From contig CADEDH010000002.1 of NCBI GenBank assembly GCA_902826025.1, positions 5,012 through 50,583 on the forward strand: a stretch of 45,572 nucleotides of DNA, read 5' to 3'. Shown piece by piece: positions 31,851 through 42,937 of this stretch (position 1 is its first letter; each line of letters starts with the position of its first letter). The notes below the pieces were generated by a model. That model had not been told where the DNA came from. It saw only the letters and a list, made by a program, of their open reading frames with translations, and searched no databases. Made by a program: the position numbers and the translations under genes. The DNA is from an uncultured Actinomycetes bacterium (GTDB lineage: Bacteria > Actinomycetota > Acidimicrobiia > Acidimicrobiales > SZUA-35).

Positions 31851-33911
31851 TCAGCCCTTGGCTGACACCTGGATGTTCACTCCGCTCACCGGCACCTCGG
31901 CGTAGTGGCAGGCCACTGGATGCCCGTGGCCGCGGTCGATCAGCGCCGGTTCCTCCACGGCGCAAAGGTCGTTTGCCTTCCAGCACCTGGTCCGGAACCG
32001 GCATCCCGAGGGCGGATCGGTTGGGCTGGGAACGTCACCCTCCAGCACAAGGCGGTGCCGGCTGCGCTGCAGGCGAGGATCGGGCACTGGCACGGCCGAA
32101 AGCAGCGCCTGGGTGTAGGGGTGGGCCGCCCGGTCGTACAGCTCCTGCGACGGACCCATCTCCATGATCTTGCCCAGGTACATCACTGCGAAGTGATCGG
32201 AGATGTGGCGGACCACCCCCAGATCGTGCGAGATGAACACGTACGCCAGACCGAGCTCGTCCTGCAGGTCCTCCAGCAGGTTGATCACACCGGCCTGGAT
32301 CGACACATCGAGGGCCGACACCGGCTCGTCGAGCACCAGCACCTCAGGGTCGAGCGCCAGGGCCCGGGCGATCCCGATGCGCTGGCGCTGACCGCCCGAG
32401 AACTCGTGGGGGAACCGGTTGGCGTGCTCGGGGTTCAGCCCCACCTGGGCCATCAAGGCCTTCACCCTGGTCTCGCCCCCGTTCTGCCACCGGTGGTGGA
32501 TCCGTAGTGGCTCCCCGATGATCGAGGCCACCGTCATCCGCGGGTTCAACGAAGCGTACGGATCCTGGAACACGAACTGGATCTTCGGTCGCAGCTCCCG
32601 GAGTCCGGCGCCCCGGAGGTGGGTCAGGTCCCGACCCCGGTAACGGACGACTCCCGAGGTGGGCTCGAGCAGGCGAACCAGCATGCGCCCGGCAGTCGAC
32701 TTGCCGCAGCCCGACTCGCCCACCAGCGACAGCGTCTCCCCTGCGTGCACCGCCAGGTCCACGCCCGACACCGCCCGCACGCTGGCCACCTGGCGCCGGA
32801 AGACGCCCGCCCTGACGGGGAATTCCTTGACCAGCTGCTCGGCCTCCAGCACCACCTCGGCCCGATCGAAACGCTCAGCCACGGAGGCGACCACGTCCTC
32901 GGGCACCTCGTCGGTGCTGTCCTCCCCCGTCGCCGGCAGCTCGTCGCTGCGGACGCAGCTCGACTGGTGCCGCCCGGCGACCGTGTGCAGCTCGATCCGG
33001 GCCTGGTCACACCGCCCTGCGACGGCGAAGTCGCACCGGGGGTGGAAGGCGCAGCCCGACGGCAGGTGGATCAGCGACGGCGGTTGCCCTTTGATCCGGT
33101 AGAGGCGGCGGCGACGGGACTGACCGTCGAGTCGGGGCAGGGAACCGAGCAGGCCCCGGGTGTATGGGTGGCGGGACTGATAGAAGATCTCGTCGACGCT
33201 TCCGACCTCCACCGGCCGCCCGGCGTACATGACCAGCACCCGGTCGGCGGTGCCGGCAACGACGCCGAGATCGTGGGTGATCAGGATCATCGCCGTGTTG
33301 GTGCGCTCCTGAATCCGGTCGATCACTTCCAGCACCTGGGCCTGGATCGTGACGTCGAGCGCCGTGGTCGGCTCGTCGGCGATCAACACGTCGGGCTCGT
33401 TGGCGATGGCCATGGCGATCATGGCCCGCTGGCGGAGCCCGCCCGACAGCTCGTGGGGATACTGGTCGACCCGTTCGTGGGGGCTGGGGATGCCCACGAT
33501 GTCGATCAGCTCGACAGCCCGGTCGCGCAGCTCGCTGGCTGGCCGGGCTTCGTGCACCATGATCGCCTCTGCGATCTGGTCGCCGATCGTCAGCACCGGG
33601 TTCAGGGCGGCCAGGGCGTCCTGGAACACCATGGCGATGTGGCGCCCCCGGAGGTGCCGCAAGTCGTCCTCGGACTTGCCCAGGAGCTCCTCGCCCCGAA
33701 ACTTGATCGAGCCGGTGATCCGGGCCCGGGAGGGCAACAGACCCAGCACCGCCATCGAGGTCACGGTCTTGCCGGACCCCGACTCACCGACGATGCCCAG
33801 GGTCTCCCCAGCCGACAACTGGTAGCTCACCCCGTCGACGGCCCTCACCAGACCGTCGTCGCTGGGGAACTCGACCCGCAGGTCGCTCACTTCGAGGATC
33901 GGGTCGGTCAC
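31851..33911 (-). CDS. Fused dual ATP-binding protein of a peptide ABC transporter (DppD-DppF fusion)
   Basis: The 686-residue protein joins two complete ATPases. The N-terminal half (to about 320) has [46 protein letters not shown] and the family cysteine region [16 protein letters not shown]. After a 30-residue acidic linker the second half (about 350-686) has [49 protein letters not shown] and the cysteine region [15 protein letters not shown]. The halves correspond to the separate OppD- and OppF-type genes of the neighbouring operon, so this is a fusion of the same pair. GTG 33911 overlaps the upstream permease stop. Confidence 0.9.
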   Translation of the reverse strand: MTDPILEVSDLRVEFPSDDGLVRAVDGVSYQLSAGETLGIVGESGSGKTVTSMAVLGLLPSRARITGSIKFRGEELLGKSEDDLRHLRGRHIAMVFQDALAALNPVLTIGDQIAEAIMVHEARPASELRDRAVELIDIVGIPSPHERVDQYPHELSGGLRQRAMIAMAIANEPDVLIADEPTTALDVTIQAQVLEVIDRIQERTNTAMILITHDLGVVAGTADRVLVMYAGRPVEVGSVDEIFYQSRHPYTRGLLGSLPRLDGQSRRRRLYRIKGQPPSLIHLPSGCAFHPRCDFAVAGRCDQARIELHTVAGRHQSSCVRSDELPATGEDSTDEVPEDVVASVAERFDRAEVVLEAEQLVKEFPVRAGVFRRQVASVRAVSGVDLAVHAGETLSLVGESGCGKSTAGRMLVRLLEPTSGVVRYRGRDLTHLRGAGLRELRPKIQFVFQDPYASLNPRMTVASIIGEPLRIHHRWQNGGETRVKALMAQVGLNPEHANRFPHEFSGGQRQRIGIARALALDPEVLVLDEPVSALDVSIQAGVINLLEDLQDELGLAYVFISHDLGVVRHISDHFAVMYLGKIMEMGPSQELYDRAAHPYTQALLSAVPVPDPRLQRSRHRLVLEGDVPSPTDPPSGCRFRTRCWKANDLCAVEEPALIDRGHGHPVACHYAEVPVSGVNIQVSAKG

Positions 33912-34828
33912 TTCTTGCTTTCCGGGTCGAAGGCGTCACGCAACCCGTCACCGATGAAGCTGATGGCAAGGACAGCCAGGATGATGAACAGGCAGGGGAA
34001 GTACAGTAGATAGGCCTTCGACGTGCCGAGGTAGCCTCGGGTCTGGGCCAGCAGGTTGCCCCAGGAAGTGTCGGGCGGCTGGATCCCGAATCCGAGGAAG
34101 GACAAGGTCGACTCGGCCACGATGGCGTTGACCATGGCCAGCGTGGCGTTGACGGCGATGGGGCCCACCATGTTCGGCACCAGATGGCGGACGATGATCC
34201 GGGTCGAGGAGGCGCCGGCTATCCGGGCGGCGTCGATGAACTCCAGCTCCCGGATCGTGAGCACCTGACCCCGCACGAGGCGGGCCACCGTCATCCACAC
34301 CGTGAACGTGAGCACCAGGGCCACGGCGATGTCGGAGTTACCGAACTTCTTGAAGGCCACGGCCAGGATGGCGATGGAGGGCACGAGCAGGAAAGCGTCG
34401 GTCACCCGCATGAGGATCCCGTCGGCCAGCTTGCCGAAGTAGCCGGCGATCGCCCCCATGGCCACTCCGAGAGCCGTCGACAGCACCGCCACGGCGATGC
34501 CGATCTTGAGTGAGATCTGGCCGGCGTACAGCACCTCGGTGAAGTAGTCGCGGCCGAGCTCGTCCTGGCCGAAGAGGTGGTCCCGACCCGGACCGTCGAT
34601 GGTCAGATCGGTCAGGTTCTGGGCGTTCTTCGGAAAGGGGGCCACCCACCGGGCACCGAACGACATGACCAGTAGAGCGACGAAGATCAGCACGCCCAGC
34701 ACAGCCAGCCGGTGACGGAGGAAGCGGCGCAGGAACAGCCGCCACTGGCTGCGGGTGACGCTGCCGGCCTCGGTCTGGTCGACCAGCTCGTCGCCTGCCT
34801 CCTCAGAGGTGAGATCGAGCGAGGTCAC
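33908..34828 (-). CDS. Peptide ABC transporter permease (OppC/DppC-like), second system
   Basis: This 306-residue protein has an acidic N-terminal tail, a first helix at about 40-60 ([19 protein letters not shown]) and the signature [24 protein letters not shown]. The EAA loop is [25 protein letters not shown], which contacts the ATPase. GTG 34828 overlaps the stop of the upstream permease. It is the counterpart of the 29803-30726 permease; the two differ through much of their length, so the duplication is old. Confidence 0.9.
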   Translation of the reverse strand: MTSLDLTSEEAGDELVDQTEAGSVTRSQWRLFLRRFLRHRLAVLGVLIFVALLVMSFGARWVAPFPKNAQNLTDLTIDGPGRDHLFGQDELGRDYFTEVLYAGQISLKIGIAVAVLSTALGVAMGAIAGYFGKLADGILMRVTDAFLLVPSIAILAVAFKKFGNSDIAVALVLTFTVWMTVARLVRGQVLTIRELEFIDAARIAGASSTRIIVRHLVPNMVGPIAVNATLAMVNAIVAESTLSFLGFGIQPPDTSWGNLLAQTRGYLGTSKAYLLYFPCLFIILAVLAISFIGDGLRDAFDPESKK

Positions 34829-35793
34829 GCGAGCCGAACCCGGGGATCGAGGACGGCGTAAAGCACGTCGGCGATGAGGTTGAAGGCGATCACGAACATG
34901 CCGCTCACGAGCAGCCAGCCCATGACCACGTAGGCGTCGCCGGTCTGGATGGCATTGAAGAACAGCCGGCCCATCCCCGGGATCGAGAACAGCGACTCGG
35001 TGATGATCAGGCCTCCGAACAGCAGCGCCGAGTCGACCGCCATCACGGTCACCAGCGGAGTGAGCGAGTTACGGAAGGCGTGGCGGAAGACGACCCGGCG
35101 CCGGGGCACGCCCTTGGCCCGCGCCGTGCGCACATAATCGGAACTCATCACGTCGAGCATGGAGGCCCGTTGGAAGCGGGTCCACGACGCCACGATCTGC
35201 ACGGTGAGCGTCAGGACGGGGAGCACGAGATGGCGCACATAGTCCCAACTGAAGACGCCGGATTCATCGCTGTGGAGCCCGACGAAGAAGAACGCCGGAC
35301 CGTCGAGCCCGAGCTTGTCGCCCAGCAGCACGCCGAGGATCTGGATGGCGAGCAACCCGAAGACGAAGGGCGGTACGGCGATCCCGAGATAGGACAGCCC
35401 GGAGAACACATAATCGCCGACCGAGTACTGCCGGATCGCCGAGTACACCCCGATCAACACGGCGATGATCGCTGAGAACAGCACGCCCCAGAAGATCAGC
35501 TGCAACGTGGTACCGAAGGCCCGGGAGATCATCGACCAAACGGACTCTCCGCTGGCGGTGCTCTCACCCCAGTCGCCCTGGACGATGTTCTTCAGCCACC
35601 GCCAATACTGCACAGGGATCGGGTCGTCGAGCCCCCACTTCTCCTTGAACCGGGCGTAGGTGGTCGGATCGCGGGACCCGATGAACTTGGCTGCCGGATC
35701 AAACGTCGAACGAACGGCCCAGAACAGGACGAACGTCGAGATGAAGAGGGCAGGCATCGAGTAGAGCAGTCGCCTGATGATGTACTTCAGCAC
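34825..35793 (-). CDS. Peptide ABC transporter permease (OppB/DppB-like), second system
   Basis: This 322-residue protein starts at GTG 35793 (MLKYIIRRLLYSMPALFISTFVLFWAV). A periplasmic segment with KWGLDDPIPVQYWRWLKNIVQGDWGES follows, as in OppB/DppB. The EAA loop is DYVRTARAKGVPRRRVVFRHAFRNSLTP. It is the first permease after the binding-protein gene, 125 bases downstream of that gene's stop and beyond the hairpin at 35907-35927, so it is probably made at a lower level than the binding protein. Confidence 0.9.
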   Translation of the reverse strand: MLKYIIRRLLYSMPALFISTFVLFWAVRSTFDPAAKFIGSRDPTTYARFKEKWGLDDPIPVQYWRWLKNIVQGDWGESTASGESVWSMISRAFGTTLQLIFWGVLFSAIIAVLIGVYSAIRQYSVGDYVFSGLSYLGIAVPPFVFGLLAIQILGVLLGDKLGLDGPAFFFVGLHSDESGVFSWDYVRHLVLPVLTLTVQIVASWTRFQRASMLDVMSSDYVRTARAKGVPRRRVVFRHAFRNSLTPLVTVMAVDSALLFGGLIITESLFSIPGMGRLFFNAIQTGDAYVVMGWLLVSGMFVIAFNLIADVLYAVLDPRVRLA

Positions 35794-35906
35794 GTCTCGC
35801 CGTGTTCCGTCGCAGCCACTGGGTCATGAATGCCGAGAGGCCGATCGACGTGGCAGCCGCCGGTCCCCATCGGAACCAGAAGCTACCACGCCGTCTCGAC
35901 ATCGGA

Positions 35907-35927
35907 CTCAACTGACGATCAGTTGAG
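35907..35927 (-). terminator. Perfect 9-bp hairpin overlapping the binding-protein stop codon
   Basis: CTCAACTGA (35907-35915) and TCAGTTGAG (35919-35927) pair perfectly with a 3-base loop; the TGA stop lies in the stem. It may partly stop transcription or protect the 3' end, so that binding protein exceeds permease. Confidence 0.55.
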
Positions 35928-37652
35928 GCTCCACTGGTACAGGTTGCCGAAGACCGAGGTGATCGGGTTCTCCTCGACATCGCCCTTGATCTTCTTGGAG
36001 ACCAGGCCGATGTTGGGCAGCGGATCGAGCGGGAGCGAGACCATGTTCTCGGCCTGGATCTTGTCGGCCTCCTTGTTGGCCTTGGCCCGGGCCGCATCGT
36101 CGACAGTGGCGTCGACCTCTTCCAGCAGCGGGTCGAGGGCCGGGATGTTGGTCCGGGTCCAGTTCTGACCGGTGTTGCCGTTGGCGTCGGTGGGGATGTT
36201 CTTCGAGCAGAACAGGCCGCAGTTCGCCGGTTCGAGGTTCGTGAGCACCTGGGCGTACAGCGCCAGCTGGAAATCGCCGGCCGGGAGCTGCTGACCGAAC
36301 AGATCGCCGGCCTTCTGGTTGTTGATCGTCAGCTCGAAGCCGGCCGCCTTGGCCTGCTCCTGCACGATCTGCTGGGTCAGCTCACGGCGCTTGTTGCCCG
36401 CCGTGGTCTTGAACTCGATGGAGGCCCGCTGGCCGCCCTTGGCCCAGATGCCGTCGGCGCCCTTGGCCCAACCGTCGCCGGTCATGAGCTCGTCGACCTT
36501 CGCCAGATCGAGCTTGTAGCCCGACCATGCAGCGTTGTCGGCCAGCGCCGAGAGGATCGGCGGGTTGAGGCTGTTGACCGCCGCCTCCACTCCGATGCCG
36601 CCGAACAGTCGCTTCACGATCGCGTCACGGTCGAGGGCGTAGCCGAAGGCCTGGCGCACCGCAACGGAGTCGAACGGCGCCTTGCCGTTGTTCATCCACA
36701 GCGCTTCCAGGTTCCCCGTGTCGGCCGAGATCACGCTGGTCACATCGTCGAGCCCGGCGTTGATCTGCTCGATGGCGTCAATCTGGGGCTGGGGGTAGAT
36801 GGCGAGCACCTCACCCGCTTTGAACGCCTGGAATGCGGCGGCGGTGTCGGGGATCAGCTTGAAGATGACCTTGTCGGGCTTGGCCTTGGGACCCCAGTAG
36901 TTCTCGTTCGGCACCAGGGTGATGGCGGTGCCCTTCTCCCACGACTCGAGCTTGAACGGGCCGCCGGAGAACTTGTACCCGTCCTTCATCTCGGCGTTGC
37001 GGTCCTTGCCCTCGAGGAGGTGGGCCGGCTGCACGCCGTACAGGCCGCCGAACAGGCTCTTCCAGCCGGCGTACGGCTTGGAGAACGTCACCTTGCAGGT
37101 GGTGTCGTCCGTCGCCTCGACGCTGGCGATGTCGACATAGCCCGACGGATCGTAGACGTCCTCACCCTTGGCCACCTGCTCCCAGGTGTAGATGAAGTCC
37201 TTGCAGGTGATCGGGGTCTTGTCGTCCCACACGGCGTCGGGATTCAGCTTGTACGTGACGACCTGAGGGTTCGAGGTCACCTCGGGCTCGCCGGCGAGCA
37301 GCACCGACGGTTCGTAGACCCAGGCGTCCCCCTCCTTCGCGAAGTCGAAGGCCCGGGGCATGACCTGGTAGTTCACCATCCACGAGCCCCACGAGGACCC
37401 TGCGCAGGTGTTGATCCAGTCCATGCAGTCGGGCTCCTGCTCGGCCCCGAGTGTGAGGGTGCCACCGCCGCCGACGGTGTCGGACGCGGCGTCGGTCGTC
37501 GGGGTCGACTCATCGGACCCGCCGTCCCCGTTGGTCGCAGCCGACGAGGAGTCGCTCCCCGTACCGCTGTCGTCGCTCCCGCAGCCCGCCGCAATCAGCG
37601 CGAACGCAAGGAACAAGGCCATCATGGTCGCCAGTCGGCGCTTGCCTCTCAT
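35919..37652 (-). CDS. Extracellular solute-binding protein family 5 (peptide-binding lipoprotein)
   Basis: This 577-residue lipoprotein has a basic n-region (MRGKRRLA), a hydrophobic core and the lipobox LIAAGC near residue 23. A serine/glycine/aspartate-rich tether to about residue 60 follows, then the SBP family 5 fold (GGTLTLGAEQEPDCMDWINTC, TITCKDFIYTWEQVAKG, FSGGPFKLESWEKG, VRQAFGYALDRDAIVKRLFGG). It would capture peptides or similar solutes for the 31851-35793 transporter. The ATG at 37652 has GGGGAGGA upstream and also overlaps the stop of a 46-codon upstream ORF. A longer frame to 37844 is rejected because it would bury the signal peptide. Confidence 0.9.
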   Translation of the reverse strand: MRGKRRLATMMALFLAFALIAAGCGSDDSGTGSDSSSAATNGDGGSDESTPTTDAASDTVGGGGTLTLGAEQEPDCMDWINTCAGSSWGSWMVNYQVMPRAFDFAKEGDAWVYEPSVLLAGEPEVTSNPQVVTYKLNPDAVWDDKTPITCKDFIYTWEQVAKGEDVYDPSGYVDIASVEATDDTTCKVTFSKPYAGWKSLFGGLYGVQPAHLLEGKDRNAEMKDGYKFSGGPFKLESWEKGTAITLVPNENYWGPKAKPDKVIFKLIPDTAAAFQAFKAGEVLAIYPQPQIDAIEQINAGLDDVTSVISADTGNLEALWMNNGKAPFDSVAVRQAFGYALDRDAIVKRLFGGIGVEAAVNSLNPPILSALADNAAWSGYKLDLAKVDELMTGDGWAKGADGIWAKGGQRASIEFKTTAGNKRRELTQQIVQEQAKAAGFELTINNQKAGDLFGQQLPAGDFQLALYAQVLTNLEPANCGLFCSKNIPTDANGNTGQNWTRTNIPALDPLLEEVDATVDDAARAKANKEADKIQAENMVSLPLDPLPNIGLVSKKIKGDVEENPITSVFGNLYQWSLN

Positions 37653-37792
37653 CAACTGTCCTCCCCAAGATCTGGGTTCGTGAACTGCAGCTGCGGTTCG
37701 CAATAGTGGTCGGCACGCCGTAGCTGTCGGCTGGCTTGGTTTCCCCGTCGGGGCCAGCTCGGCCACTCGAGGTGGCGAGACCGTCGCTCCAT
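37652..37792 (-). CDS. Small upstream ORF (46 residues) coupled to the binding-protein gene
   Basis: An ATG at 37792 follows an excellent ribosome site (GGAAGGAGG, 7 bases). It opens a 46-codon frame, MERRSRHLEWPSWPRRGNQA and on, ending in TGA whose final A is the first base of the binding-protein ATG (TGATG). The peptide is basic, with three tryptophans/tyrosines and one cysteine, and has no membrane segment. The third-position G/C is lower than in neighbouring genes, as for a leader peptide rather than a stable protein. It may adjust translation of the binding protein. It overlaps no other credible gene. Confidence 0.55.
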   Translation of the reverse strand: MERRSRHLEWPSWPRRGNQASRQLRRADHYCEPQLQFTNPDLGEDS

Positions 37793-37976
37793 GGGGAAAC
37801 CTCCTTCCGGCCACAACGGTGGGCCGCCCTCTCCAGCGACTCACGGTGCATGTGGTGTGCCGACCTTACTCCGTGGTAGCCAGGTCGCCGGTGGAACCAT
37901 CGCGTAGTCACATGATTGTTAATCGCATGGCCCGTCGGTCACCACGATGAGCGGGTAGCAGCCACTGAACGCGGTC
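37793..37976. other. Intergenic region ahead of the small upstream ORF
   Basis: These 184 bases separate the second binding-protein stop from the upstream ORF. It contains the most AT-rich patch nearby, around GATTGTTAATC (37914-37924), and on the minus strand a possible minus 10 box TAAGGT. It likely holds the promoter of the transporter operon. I see no further gene. Confidence 0.4.
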
Positions 37977-39860
37977 CTAGCCCACCGTTCGCAGGTCACC
38001 GGCATTCACAAGGGGCCCGCCCTGCACCAGATCGGGTGCCACACCGGCCGATGCCAGTACCCGGTTGACGTAACCGTAGTAGCGCGGCTTCTGGGTGAGG
38101 GGCAGCACGAACAGACCGTCGGTGCCCTTGTCGAGAGTGGTGACGTAGGCGTCGATGTCGTTGTAGCAGGTGGCCCGCTGGGTGTCGTCGACCGTGGTGT
38201 CGCAGGCCGCGGCGTCGGCTTCGAAAGTGGCGTTGGAGAAGCCGTAGGGGTTGGCGTCGGACCGGGCCCGGAAGATGCCGCTCACCCCGCCCGGCCACGG
38301 TCCGGTGGCCCACGACCACACGGCCATGTCCCACAGCTTCGGGTCGCCGTCCGTGCCCCCCGAAGCCGAGGCGGCCAGGGCGCCGGGCGAGAACGGGCCC
38401 TGGTCGTAGAACAATCCCCCGGTGAAGTCGCCGGTCACCACTTCGATGCCGGCCCGACCCAGCTGGGCCTTGATCAGATCCATCTGCTGCTGGCGCAGCG
38501 AGTTGCCGGGGGTGGTGCCGATCCGCAGGGTGAGGCGACCGTCGGTGGGGTGGCTGTACACCCCGTCGGCGTCCTTCACGTACCCCGCACCTTCCAGGGC
38601 GGCGGCCGCTCCCGCCACGTCGTTGGCCCCGTAGCGCTCCTGGTGATCGGTGTAGCCGGGTTCCATCGGCATCCAGTAGGCGTTGCCCAGGCCGGCGGCG
38701 GGGACGCTCTCCTTGAGCAGCGGTGCGTAGACCTGGGCCACGATCTCGGCCTTGTCCAGGGCGTACGCGATGGCCTCCCGCACCGGCGGCTTGGCCAGAT
38801 GAACATTGAGCAGGTTGAGCCCGAGGTGTTCGAACGTTCCGCCGGGGCGGGAGGCCACGGTGAACGACGGGTCGGCCGAGAGGGCACCGAAGGCGGGGTC
38901 GAGGGGCCCCATCACGAGTTGAGCCGTCCCGTCCTGGAGCAGGGCCAACCGCGTCGCCAGGTTCCCCACGAACAGGATCCGAACCCCCTCCACCGCCATC
39001 GGACCCTTGTTCTGGGCCTCGGGGCTCACCGAGCCGTGGTAGCGGTCGTTGCGGGCCAGGTCGATGTGGTCTCCCGGCGCCCACTCGGTGAACAGCAGGG
39101 GCCCCGACGACGGCAGCGGCCCGGCGTCGGACGCCCAGCGGCGTAGGTTCTGGTCGACGCTGAAGGCGTCGGCCCCGAAGGCATGGGCGGCGAACACGGC
39201 GGGGAACAGGTTCCGCCACCCGGCGAAGAAGGCAGCGAAGGAGATCCGGAACGTGGTCGGGCTCGTGACCTCGAACTTCGTGATGAGGTCGTAGCCGATG
39301 CGGCTGCCCATCACGTAGTCGCAGCCGTCGTCGGCGCCGTCGGTGAGGGATCCATCGGCCTCGGTGGGGCAGCCCTCGACGAGTACCTTGTGGGTGAAGG
39401 CCACGTCCTCGGCCGTCAGGGGCCGACCGTCGGACCAGGTCAGGCCCGACCGCAAGGTGTAGTCGATCGTGACCGACCCGTTGTCGGCCTTCGTCACCAC
39501 CGGCTGTCCGGCCAGGAGCTCCGGGTAGTAGGCCAGGTTCGAGTCGACCCCGAACAGGCCTTCCAGCAGGCCCTGTTGGATCCACCCGGCCAGGTCGGTG
39601 CCGTTCTGGGGGTCGTCGACCTGCAGGTCGGGCGGTTCCCGGTCATGGACCCACACCACCCAGTTGGCCGGAGCCTCGGGGTCGGGCAGCTCGGTGGGGG
39701 CCACCGATGGCGGCGGCACCTGCAGGCCGGGGGCGACCACGGGGGCGGTGCGCACCGTGCTCCGGCCGTCGAGGACGGGTTCCTCCCGGCTACAGGCCGT
39801 GGTCACCACCAGCGCCAACAGCGACAGGAGGAGCCGATCCAGCCTGCGCCCCGAGCGCAC
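37977..39860 (-). CDS. Extracellular solute-binding protein family 5 (peptide-binding lipoprotein), second
   Basis: This 627-residue protein begins at GTG 39860 with AGGAGGT upstream. It has a lipobox (VVTTAC near residue 23), a proline-rich tether to about residue 60 and a family 5 fold (WIQQGLLEGLFGVDSNLAYYPELL, LTWSDGRPLTAEDVAFTHKVL, PVREAIAYALDKAEIV). It differs clearly from the first binding protein and is longer. It lies only 15 bases after tpiA on the same strand, so it may be read from the glycolytic transcript. It could feed either transporter; the four-gene operon has no other binding protein here. Confidence 0.85.
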   Translation of the reverse strand: MRSGRRLDRLLLSLLALVVTTACSREEPVLDGRSTVRTAPVVAPGLQVPPPSVAPTELPDPEAPANWVVWVHDREPPDLQVDDPQNGTDLAGWIQQGLLEGLFGVDSNLAYYPELLAGQPVVTKADNGSVTIDYTLRSGLTWSDGRPLTAEDVAFTHKVLVEGCPTEADGSLTDGADDGCDYVMGSRIGYDLITKFEVTSPTTFRISFAAFFAGWRNLFPAVFAAHAFGADAFSVDQNLRRWASDAGPLPSSGPLLFTEWAPGDHIDLARNDRYHGSVSPEAQNKGPMAVEGVRILFVGNLATRLALLQDGTAQLVMGPLDPAFGALSADPSFTVASRPGGTFEHLGLNLLNVHLAKPPVREAIAYALDKAEIVAQVYAPLLKESVPAAGLGNAYWMPMEPGYTDHQERYGANDVAGAAAALEGAGYVKDADGVYSHPTDGRLTLRIGTTPGNSLRQQQMDLIKAQLGRAGIEVVTGDFTGGLFYDQGPFSPGALAASASGGTDGDPKLWDMAVWSWATGPWPGGVSGIFRARSDANPYGFSNATFEADAAACDTTVDDTQRATCYNDIDAYVTTLDKGTDGLFVLPLTQKPRYYGYVNRVLASAGVAPDLVQGGPLVNAGDLRTVG

Positions 39861-39875
39861 CAGACCTCCTAGTAC

Positions 39876-40652
39876 CTAGTGGAGCCGGTACTGGATGATC
39901 CGGGCGAACGACTCCGCCTCGAGGCTGGCTCCGCCCACCAGGGCCCCGTCGATATCGGGTTGGCCCATGAGCTCGGCCGCGTTCTCGCCCTTCACCGATC
40001 CGCCGTACTGGACCCGCACGGTGGCGGCTGCGTCGTCTCCGGCCACCCGGGCCACCGTGGCCCGCACGATGGCGCACATGGCCTGGGCATCGTCGGCCGA
40101 TGCGGTACGGCCGGTACCGATGGCCCAGATCGGCTCGTACGCCACCACCAGACCGGCCACCTGCTCGGCTGCCACCTTGGCCAGCCCGGCCGCCACCTGA
40201 CGCTCCACCTTGGCCTCGGCCTCGCCCGCCTCCCGCTCGTCGAGGGTCTCCCCCACGCACAGGATCGGGGTCATGCCGTTGGCCAGGATCGCCTTGACCT
40301 TCGCGTTGACCAGCTCGTCGGTCTCGCCGAACACTTCCCGGCGCTCGGAGTGGCCGGCGATCACGTAGGCCACGCCCAGCTTGGCCAGCATCCCGGGCGA
40401 CACCTCACCGGTGAACGCCCCCGACGCCTCGGAATGGCAGTGCTGTGCCCCCAGGGCGAAGGGGATCCGGTCGGACTCGAGCGCGGTCTGCACCGTGCGC
40501 AGATCGGTGAACGGGGGGTGGACGGAGATGTCGACCGCCTCCACGTCGTCCTTCGTCACCTCGTAGCTCAGCTGCTGGACCAGCTTCAGAGCCTCGAAGT
40601 GGTTGAGGTTCATCTTCCAGTTTCCGCTGATCAGCGGCTTACGGTTGCTCAT
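39876..40652 (-). CDS. tpiA: Triosephosphate isomerase
   Basis: This 258-residue TIM barrel interconverts glyceraldehyde 3-phosphate and dihydroxyacetone phosphate. The catalytic lysine is in GNWKMNL (about residue 13), the histidine in [10 protein letters not shown] (about 100) and the glutamate in [12 protein letters not shown] (about 172), with the phosphate loop near [10 protein letters not shown]. The ATG at 40652 is 21 bases after pgk, in the standard gap-pgk-tpiA order. Length is normal for the family. Confidence 0.95.
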   Translation of the reverse strand: MSNRKPLISGNWKMNLNHFEALKLVQQLSYEVTKDDVEAVDISVHPPFTDLRTVQTALESDRIPFALGAQHCHSEASGAFTGEVSPGMLAKLGVAYVIAGHSERREVFGETDELVNAKVKAILANGMTPILCVGETLDEREAGEAEAKVERQVAAGLAKVAAEQVAGLVVAYEPIWAIGTGRTASADDAQAMCAIVRATVARVAGDDAAATVRVQYGGSVKGENAAELMGQPDIDGALVGGASLEAESFARIIQYRLH

Positions 40653-40673
40653 CTGGCGCTCTGTTCTCCCTGC

Positions 40674-41806
40674 TCAGCCCCGTCGGGCGGCCGACTCCCG
40701 GAGGGCCGCCAGACCGGGCAGGTCGCCCTGCTCGATCAACTCGAGCGAGGCCCCACCACCGGTGGACACATGATCCATGTCGGTGTCGACACCGAACTCC
40801 TTGGCCGCCGCGGCCGAGTCTCCCCCGCCCACCACGGTGAAGGCCCGCGTCTCGGCCATGGCGCCGGCGATGGCCCGGGTACCGGCCTCGAACCGGGGAT
40901 CTTCGAAGACCCCCATCGGGCCGTTCCACAACACCGTGCCGGCGTCCAGGATCACGTCGGTGAAGACGGCGGCTGTGCCCGGCCCGATGTCGACCCCCAT
41001 CCAGCCGTCGGGCACGTTCACCCCGATCTGGCGCACCTCACCCCCCGCGGCCGGGTCGAACAGCTTGCCCCCCGGGCCGAGCGCTGTGATGTCCTCCGGC
41101 AGGTGGATCGTCTTGGGCCCGGCCAGGAGCCGCTGGCAGGTCTCGACCATGTCGGCCTCCAGCAGCGAGGAGCCGGTTCGGTGGCCCTGGGCAGCCAGGA
41201 AGGTGAAGGCCATCCCCCCGCCCACCACGATGGCATCGACGATCTCCAACAGGGCCTCGATGACGCCCAGCTTGTCGGACACCTTCGACCCGCCCATGAT
41301 GGCCACGAACGGCCGGCGGGGGTTGCGGCGCAGCCCGAGCAGCACCTCGGCCTCCCGGGCCAACAACCGACCGGCGGCCGACGGCAGGTGCTCCGGCGGG
41401 CCCACGATCGAGGCGTGGGCCCGGTGGGAGGCGCCGAAGGCGTCGTTGACGAACAGGTCGTGGCCTTCGATCAGGCGGGCCACGAAGGCCGGGTCGTTGC
41501 CTTCCTCGCCCTTGTCGTAGCGGAGGTTCTCCAACAGCTCGACCTCGGGCGCCAGCTCGGCCAACCGGGCCTTCACCGGGGCCATGGAGGCTGAGGCGTC
41601 GTCGGGCCCCTTGGGCCGGCCCAGATGGGAGCAGGCCGTGACCTTGGCGCCGTTGTCGACCAGCCACCGCAGGGTGGGTAGGGCGGCTTTGATGCGCAGA
41701 TCGTCGGTGATCCGCCCGCCCGAGAGCGGGACGTTGAAGTCGGCCCGGACCAGGACCGACTTGCCGCTCACAGGGCCGAGGTCCTCCAGCTCGGGCAGGC
41801 CGTCGA

Positions 41807-41810
<4 letters not shown>
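40674..41810 (-). CDS. pgk: Phosphoglycerate kinase
   Basis: This 378-residue enzyme makes ATP from 1,3-bisphosphoglycerate. Seen are the substrate loop VLVRADFNVPL, HLGRPKG, ENLRYDKGEEGND, NDAFGASHRAHAS, the hinge region MGGSKVSDKLGVIEAL and nucleotide-site motifs LWNGPMGVFE and VVGGGDSAAAAK. The ATG at 41810 overlaps the gap stop (ATGA), so gap and pgk are translationally coupled. A longer frame reaching 42365 is antisense-like within gap and is rejected. Confidence 0.95.
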
Positions 41811-42820
<1,010 letters not shown>

Positions 42821-42884
42821 GTGCTGTCCTTCTGCTCGCGTTATGTCCTGGGGCCGGGCGCTCCCGGGCATCCCGGAACCGCCG

Positions 42885-42901
42885 GCAGGCGTCAGGCCTG
42901 C
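42885..42901 (-). terminator. Short hairpin between yvcK and gap
   Basis: GCAGGC (42885-42890), loop GTCAG, GCCTGC (42896-42901). It lies 37 bases after the yvcK stop. It is too short to be certain. Confidence 0.35.
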
Positions 42902-42937
42902 GGCTCGTCAGCTGCCCGACGTTCGCCCGGTCGAACC

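Noticed and set aside
32619..34013. 464-residue plus-strand frame opposite the fused ATPase
   Set aside because: Shadow of the ATPase gene, rich in His, Gly and Asp, with no domain.
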